Assembly: GCA_029946125.1 (NCBI GenBank)
Contig: JAQSDX010000035.1
Location: 1-36,932 of the forward strand
Reading direction: 5' to 3'
Length of the DNA: 36,932 nucleotides
From: Candidatus Methylobacter titanis
Lineage (GTDB): Bacteria; Pseudomonadota; Gammaproteobacteria; Methylococcales; Methylomonadaceae
The notes under the pieces were generated by a model. It had not been told where the DNA came from. It saw only the letters and a list, made by a program, of their open reading frames with translations, and searched no databases. Below are positions 33,188 through 36,932 of this stretch, piece after piece. Position numbers and translations under genes: made by a program. The first letter of the stretch is position 1. Every line of letters begins with the position of its first letter.

Positions 33188-34390
33188 TCAGAAAGGATTT
33201 AACAGTAAATAGATGGCAATCCCCACCATAGCCAGACCGCTGATTAATTTGAGCCAGCGGCCTTCTTTTTCCTGTAGTCGTCGCTGGCTCAGCGTGATGA
33301 TGCCAATGGTTAAAATAATAACGTCATCGAACATATAAGCCAGATTGTACAGCAGCAAATAAGCGTAATAGCCGATGCTATCCAACTGTTTCAACGTCAG
33401 AATCCGGGTGTACAGCATCGGAAAACCGGAGGTGCACATGAATTCGACAATCTGTACCAAAATGGCCAACACAAATGCCCCAATCAGCGCACCGGTAAGG
33501 TTCTTCGCCTGAAGTATTTGCCGGATTCGGGCATATATATCCGGTTTGGCGGTATCGGGAATCGACAAGGACACGCCTAATCCGAAAAATCCGAAGTCCT
33601 TGAGATTAATCAGGCCGACCAGCAAGGCAATGCCCGCAATGGCGATTTCCGAAAGTCGGGATAGACCGATCAGCAAGAACAGGTTGAGCCAAGCCGCCAT
33701 GAACATGAAATAAACCAGACCTTCGACAGCGACAAAGGTTCCGGCGATGGCGAACATCCGCATCCGGTCTTTCATCGATGCGAGCAACGAAATCATCAGC
33801 ACCAACACCCAGAGGGAACAAGGATTGAAGCCGTCCAGTAGGCCGATTGCCAGCGTGAACAGCGGTAAACCGATCTCGTCCAGCGACAATCGGTGACCGA
33901 AAAAATCGATGTATTGCTCTGTCTCACAGGACAAAGCCCCTTTCGTTTCGCAACTGCCGGAATTATGCTGAATGTTCGGTGTTGGGATTTTGGTCAGCGC
34001 GCTACGGATAAGCTGATCGGTGCCGGCCTCTTTTGAATAACCGAAGATCAATTGTCCGCCGACCTGAAAAGCGGGAACCCTTAGGGTCTTTATACCCTGG
34101 CTTTTAGCAAGATGCTGTAATCGCTCCAGTGCGGCGGGCTCTTGAATGACGTCTTGAATAATGATGCTCAACGTCGGTTGTTCGCGTTTAAGGGCCAGCA
34201 AAAACACCTCTGCGTCAGCGCAGTGTGGGCAACCCTGTTGTACGAAGACCTCAATATCGGCAGACGTATGGGCTGTTGTCGGCAAAGTGCTTGTTATCCC
34301 GGCGAATGCCATCGGACTCAAACCGAAAGCCAAGAGCCATACAAAAACCAAAAGCCATCGGGTGATACCTGTGCCAGCTATTGTTTTCAA
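33188..34390 (-). CDS. Glutaredoxin-domain/CcdA-like membrane fusion protein
   Basis: The 400-residue protein has a signal segment (about 10-30), a periplasmic glutaredoxin/thioredoxin-like domain with active site GCPHC (Cys54, Cys57) and the cis-Pro LRVPAFQVGGQLIFGY (about 105-120), and then a membrane domain of about six helices resembling CcdA/DsbD, with LLDGFNPCSLWVL and a later EFMCTSGFPML as the likely redox-relay cysteines. It should carry reducing power across the inner membrane to the fused domain. Start is TTG after GGAGG. It is the first gene of a unit with archease and rtcB, an unexpected pairing. Confidence 0.85.
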   Translation of the reverse strand: MKTIAGTGITRWLLVFVWLLAFGLSPMAFAGITSTLPTTAHTSADIEVFVQQGCPHCADAEVFLLALKREQPTLSIIIQDVIQEPAALERLQHLAKSQGIKTLRVPAFQVGGQLIFGYSKEAGTDQLIRSALTKIPTPNIQHNSGSCETKGALSCETEQYIDFFGHRLSLDEIGLPLFTLAIGLLDGFNPCSLWVLVLMISLLASMKDRMRMFAIAGTFVAVEGLVYFMFMAAWLNLFLLIGLSRLSEIAIAGIALLVGLINLKDFGFFGLGVSLSIPDTAKPDIYARIRQILQAKNLTGALIGAFVLAILVQIVEFMCTSGFPMLYTRILTLKQLDSIGYYAYLLLYNLAYMFDDVIILTIGIITLSQRRLQEKEGRWLKLISGLAMVGIAIYLLLNPF

Positions 34391-34480
34391 AGGAATTCCT
34401 CCGCAGTCGATAACTATTTTGCCGAACGACTACTGAGCATATACTATCGATGACTTGTGATAAATACGTGTTTTAACCTA

Positions 34481-34508
34481 TTGAAATATAATTAAATAAA
34501 CTTATTAT
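34481..34508 (+). promoter_or_regulatory. Promoter of the DUF1269 gene
   Basis: TTGAAA (34481-34486) and TATTAT (34503-34508) are spaced by 16 bases, 42 bases before the start codon, in a very A/T-rich stretch. This fits a sigma-70 promoter. Confidence 0.45.
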
Positions 34509-34550
34509 CTGGGTAGTTGTTTGTTCTGAAATTCCTCACAGGAGCGTGCC

Positions 34551-35054
34551 ATGAGAAGAATCTATTTTTTAGTTCCCACTATTGAAATCACCCATAAAAT
34601 CGTCGAAGAGCTCCAGGCTAAGGGCATAGAAGACCGGCATATTCATATTCTGGCGAAAAGGGACACACCACTTGAAGGTCTACCCGAGGCAGGGGTAACC
34701 ATAAAAACGGATTTTCTTCCCGCCGTTGAGCGAGGACTAGCATTAGGCGGTTCAACGGGATTGTTGGCTGGATTAGTCGGTTTGCGCTTTGCGGGATTTG
34801 CCATTGCGGGCGGACCGCTTCTGGGAATTATTATGGCAGGCGCAACCATCGGGTCACTGATGGGCGGTTTAGCGGGAATGAATTCCGGTAATTCACGGTT
34901 AAGACAGTTTGAACAAGCCATCGAACAGGGCGAAATTCTGGTATTGGTTGATATTCCGCGCGATCAGATTGAGACTATCAGGAAATTGGTCATAAAACAT
35001 CATCCTGAAGTAGAGTTTGAGGGCATCGAACCGATTTTTCCGCCGTCCTATTAA
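34551..35054 (+). CDS. DUF1269-type membrane-associated protein
   Basis: The 167-residue protein has a ferredoxin-like N-terminal half (MRRIYFLVPTIEITHKIVEE then LQAKGIEDRHIHILAKR), a central Gly/Ala-rich hydrophobic region of two short helices (about 62-105, with LALGGSTGLLAGLVGL and GPLLGIIMAGATIGSLMGGL) and a C-terminal beta-alpha segment ending HHPEVEFEGIEPIFPPSY. This is the DUF1269/heat-shock-like membrane family, often stress-linked and of unknown biochemical role. An AGGAG ribosome site precedes the ATG. Confidence 0.85.
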   Translation: MRRIYFLVPTIEITHKIVEELQAKGIEDRHIHILAKRDTPLEGLPEAGVTIKTDFLPAVERGLALGGSTGLLAGLVGLRFAGFAIAGGPLLGIIMAGATIGSLMGGLAGMNSGNSRLRQFEQAIEQGEILVLVDIPRDQIETIRKLVIKHHPEVEFEGIEPIFPPSY

Positions 35055-35198
35055 TGAACGATTACGTCTCTCAGTCCCACGACTGAATATTTTTTGTAAG
35101 GTTTATTTGAAGCTTAGCGCCTATTCCGAGGTAAAAGATGCGCCAGTTCGGCTTAAGTCAAGCGAAGCGATCCCCAAGGTCACAGTTTCGTGGAAATA

Positions 35199-35225
35199 GC
35201 CCGCTCATGGCAATGGCGGGTTTTT
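35199..35225 (+). terminator. Intrinsic terminator at the edge of the decayed siderophore locus
   Basis: CCCGC/GCGGG arms (35200-35204, 35216-35220) with an 11-base loop are followed by five T on plus. It lies 145 bases after the DUF1269 stop, after a coding-like tail (frame ending at 35199) that I cannot assign, so it may have belonged to a lost gene. Confidence 0.55.
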
Positions 35226-35239
35226 CCAGCTTTGCAGGT

Positions 35240-35322
35240 GCGCCTGACGGCACCGAATTCAGCAGCCCGTACACCGCCTTGCCGCTGCGCAGGGAATGCT
35301 TCAGCTTATTGGTTTGCAGCAT
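35240..35322 (-). pseudogene. N-terminal remnant of an SbnG-like HpcH/HpaI aldolase
   Basis: From the ATG at 35322 about 25 residues (MLQTNKLKHSLRSGKAVYGL then LNSVPSGA) resemble the start of HpcH/HpaI-family aldolases such as the siderophore citrate synthase SbnG. After that the similarity stops and the frame runs through unrelated sequence containing the terminator palindrome. The start overlaps the end of the decarboxylase remnant by 17 bases, as coupled genes would. The breakpoint is probably near 35240. Confidence 0.5.
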
Positions 35323-36539
35323 GAGCCGACTCCTGCACTGGTAAATAAATGTGCTGCGGGTGCGGGTGGCGCAGAAAATCGTGGTGGGAAATATGCCAAG
35401 CGTAGGCACCTGCATAGGAAAACACCAGCAGGTCGCCGATCCGCAACCGTTCCACCGGTGTGTCAGTGGCCAATATGTCCTTGGGCGTGCAGAGCTGGCC
35501 CACCACGGTGATTCTGGCCTGTTCCACGCCGGGCCGGGGAAACGGATAGGGTCAGTGTTCTTGCGGCACTATGAAGAACGGATGGCTGTGGCCTTGAGCG
35601 CAGGGAGTGCGGAAGTGGTGGGTGCCGCCGCGGCCGACTGCGAAATGGCGGCCGACGCATTGCTTGATATCCAGCACCTGCATCACGTATAGCCGCAGGC
35701 CGCCGTCAGGTAGCGGCCCGGTTCGAAGTGGATGCGCCAGTCCTGCATGTTTTCGCTGTTTACCAATGCCGCCAAGCCGGTGCTGAATGTCGGCCAGTCG
35801 AATTGCAGAGGGGGTTCGCGATAATTGATGCCGATGCCGCCGCCCACGTTCAGGTGGTTAATGGCTAGCCCGAAATGCTCCCGCCATTGCCGCGCCTGCT
35901 GGAAGTAACGCGCAAGCAAGGCCAGATGGGCGTCGGCATCCAACTGGTGGGACATCAGGTGGAAGTGGAAACCGTGTAAACGGACTTCCGGGTGCCGCGT
36001 CAGCCATGTCAGGCATTCGGGCAGTTGGTCGGAATCGATACCGAACGGGGTGGCCCGGCCGCCCATGGTCAAGGTGGTGGTCGGTACGCCGCGTCCAGGG
36101 TCAGATTGATACGCAGCAGCACGTCGGCCTGCCGGTTCCTATTTCGGGCCAGCCAGGCGAGCCGCCGCAACTCGCCCAAACTTTCTACGTGCAGCAATTC
36201 CACGCCGAGCTCCAAGGCGGGTGGCCAGCTCCGTATCCAGCTTGCCGGGCCCGCCGAAAATCACCGGTATGTCAGGGAAATGGCTGCGTACCCAGGCCAG
36301 TTCGCCGTCGGATGCAACCTCGAAACCGCGCACATGAGGTGCCAGAGTTTGCAGAATCGGCAGGTCGGAATTCGCCTTGACCGCATAAAAGAGTTCGCAG
36401 TTGTCCGGCAGCGTAGCGGCCAAACCGGCGGCATGGCTATCCAGTCCAGTGCCGCCAAGTCGTAGATATAGGCGCATAGCGGCTCATCGGTGCAGGCGCG
36501 CTGCGCGGCTTCCGCCACGCGGGCTGATGCTCGGTTCAT
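35306..36539 (-). pseudogene. Broken PLP-dependent (SbnH-like) siderophore decarboxylase
   Basis: A type III ornithine/DAP decarboxylase-like gene can be followed over about 410 codons. It begins at ATG 36539 (MNRASARVAEAAQRAC, then CAYIYDLAALD), carries the PLP-lysine motif ELFYAVKANSDLPIL, and continues with FGGPGKLDTELAT, TMGGRATPFGID, HFHLMSHQ, NVGGGIGINY, FEPGRYL, and finally GQLCTPKDILA with a terminal HAANQ. The frame changes near 36445, 36215, 36085 and 35690, and a TGA at 35552-35554 replaces what is probably Trp in EHWPYPFPRPG. It starts 1 base after the synthetase remnant. In staphyloferrin B-type clusters such an enzyme (SbnH) acts with IucA/IucC-type synthetases and SbnG. Confidence 0.88.
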
Positions 36540-36540
36540 G

Positions 36541-36783
36541 TCACGCATCCCCCAGGTAGGCCAACGGGCTGGGCAACGGCAGATAGCTGGCATCGCGATC
36601 GGGACGTTTGTAAAAGCGGTTGATCAGGTTGGCCTTGGCAGGGAAGGGCGCTCCGGACAGCAGGGCATTGATGCGCCGTGTCGCGTTCGGGTTGCCGTGC
36701 TGCGTCAGATAGCGATGCAACTGGTGGCCGACGATACGCCACAGACGCGGTTCCAGGGACGGACGCAAGGCACTTAATTGCGC
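36541..36783 (-). pseudogene. C-terminal remnant of an IucA/IucC-family siderophore synthetase
   Basis: About 80 codons remain: SLEPRLWRIVGHQLHRYLTQ, then RRINALLSGAPFPAKANLIN and the RFYKRPDRDASYLPLPSPLA tail. The pattern AKxxLxxRFxxR...PLPxPL is that of the C-terminal (FhuF-like) domain of NIS siderophore synthetases. Upstream the frame passes directly into IS-like terminal repeats, so more than 80 percent of the gene is missing. The stop lies 1 base before the decarboxylase ATG. Confidence 0.75.
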
Positions 36784-36932
36784 TGTTAATGGCCAATTAA
36801 ACTGAGCCAAAAATGGTTATTAATTTTGAGCCACTTTTTCAGATTCTTACATTCAACTCATAAGTGCAATCGCTGAAAATCGGACTTGAAGGGGGCTAGC
36901 TGTTATAGTCTTGAGCTTTTTTCAATCCGACC
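36784..36932. mobile_element. Left end of an IS21-family-like insertion sequence (partial)
   Basis: Two related 20-bp repeats, TGGCCAATTAAACTGAGCCA (36790-36809) and TGGTTATTAATTTTGAGCCA (36814-36833), lie 4 bases apart just outside the truncated synthetase. Multiple short terminal repeats of this kind are characteristic of IS21 ends, and TGTTAATGG at 36784 may be the tip. No transposase frame is reached before the window ends, so the family call is tentative. The element probably continues to the right. Confidence 0.5.

Noticed and set aside
35017-35199. 60-codon plus-strand frame with a coding-like tail ending VTVSWK
   Set aside because: The start lies inside the DUF1269 gene in another frame. 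The tail may be the end of a lost gene served by the terminator at 35199, but no family was recognised.
1-36932. CRISPR array, rRNA, phage genes or a toxin-antitoxin pair
   Set aside because: I saw no regularly spaced direct repeats, no rRNA sequence and no phage structural genes; the miniprotein pair has no evidence of toxin function.

Overview
The window looks like a chromosomal segment of a gammaproteobacterium. The main support is the block recA-recX-alaS-lysC-csrA-tRNA-Ser(GCT), a gene order well known in that class. The mix of c-type cytochrome and sulfite oxidation, copper export, HemJ and ABC/Gld genes would fit a methanotroph of the order Methylococcales. That order-level placement is inference; no methane-oxidation gene lies in the window.

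Layout. 0.1-2.0 kb (minus): a YbiB/TrpD2-like protein and heme O synthase cyoE, overlapping by 4 bases. 2.26-2.56 kb (minus): two tandem, translationally coupled 49-residue paralogous membrane miniproteins that do not match a family I know. 3.0-9.0 kb (plus): recA, recX, alaS, lysC, csrA and tRNA-Ser. 9.4-11.85 kb (minus): a compact gene run of DedA, a TlpA-like lipoprotein thioredoxin, HemJ and two YeeE/YedE sulfur-transporter halves. 11.9-14.85 kb (minus): a double-PepSY periplasmic protein and a FecA-type TonB receptor that ends in a clear terminator. 15.2-17.7 kb (plus): a DUF2383 four-helix protein, a Prx5-type peroxiredoxin and glutathione reductase, forming a peroxide-defence module. 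17.9-20.4 kb (minus): copper chaperone and copper ATPase. 20.5-25.4 kb (plus): a tightly packed run of EAL-HDOD protein, HflD and a three-gene GldA/F/G-like ABC system.

25.75-31 kb holds a lipoprotein (minus), a Tat-exported sulfite dehydrogenase with its cytochrome c (plus), two secreted proteins of unknown function that each carry a His-Gly-like and an Ala-Cys motif reminiscent of clan CD (caspase-fold) peptidases, and a secreted beta-rich protein (minus). 31.3-34.4 kb (minus) is a glutaredoxin/CcdA-like membrane fusion, archease and the RNA ligase RtcB. A DUF1269 protein follows on plus. The last 1.6 kb (minus) is a decayed citrate-type siderophore locus: the end of an IucA/IucC synthetase cut by what looks like an IS21-family end, an SbnH-like PLP decarboxylase with four frameshifts and a nonsense codon, and the first residues of an SbnG-like aldolase.

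Between the genes are several small palindromic elements: a REP-like family with GGGTTA/TAACCC arms (three copies), a REP/MITE-like hairpin after glutathione reductase, a 123-bp element with 13-bp inverted ends and a cloverleaf core, and a 96-bp strongly structured element downstream of the ABC genes. The points most worth following up are the tandem miniproteins, the secreted His/Cys pair, the 96-bp structured element and the dying siderophore locus.
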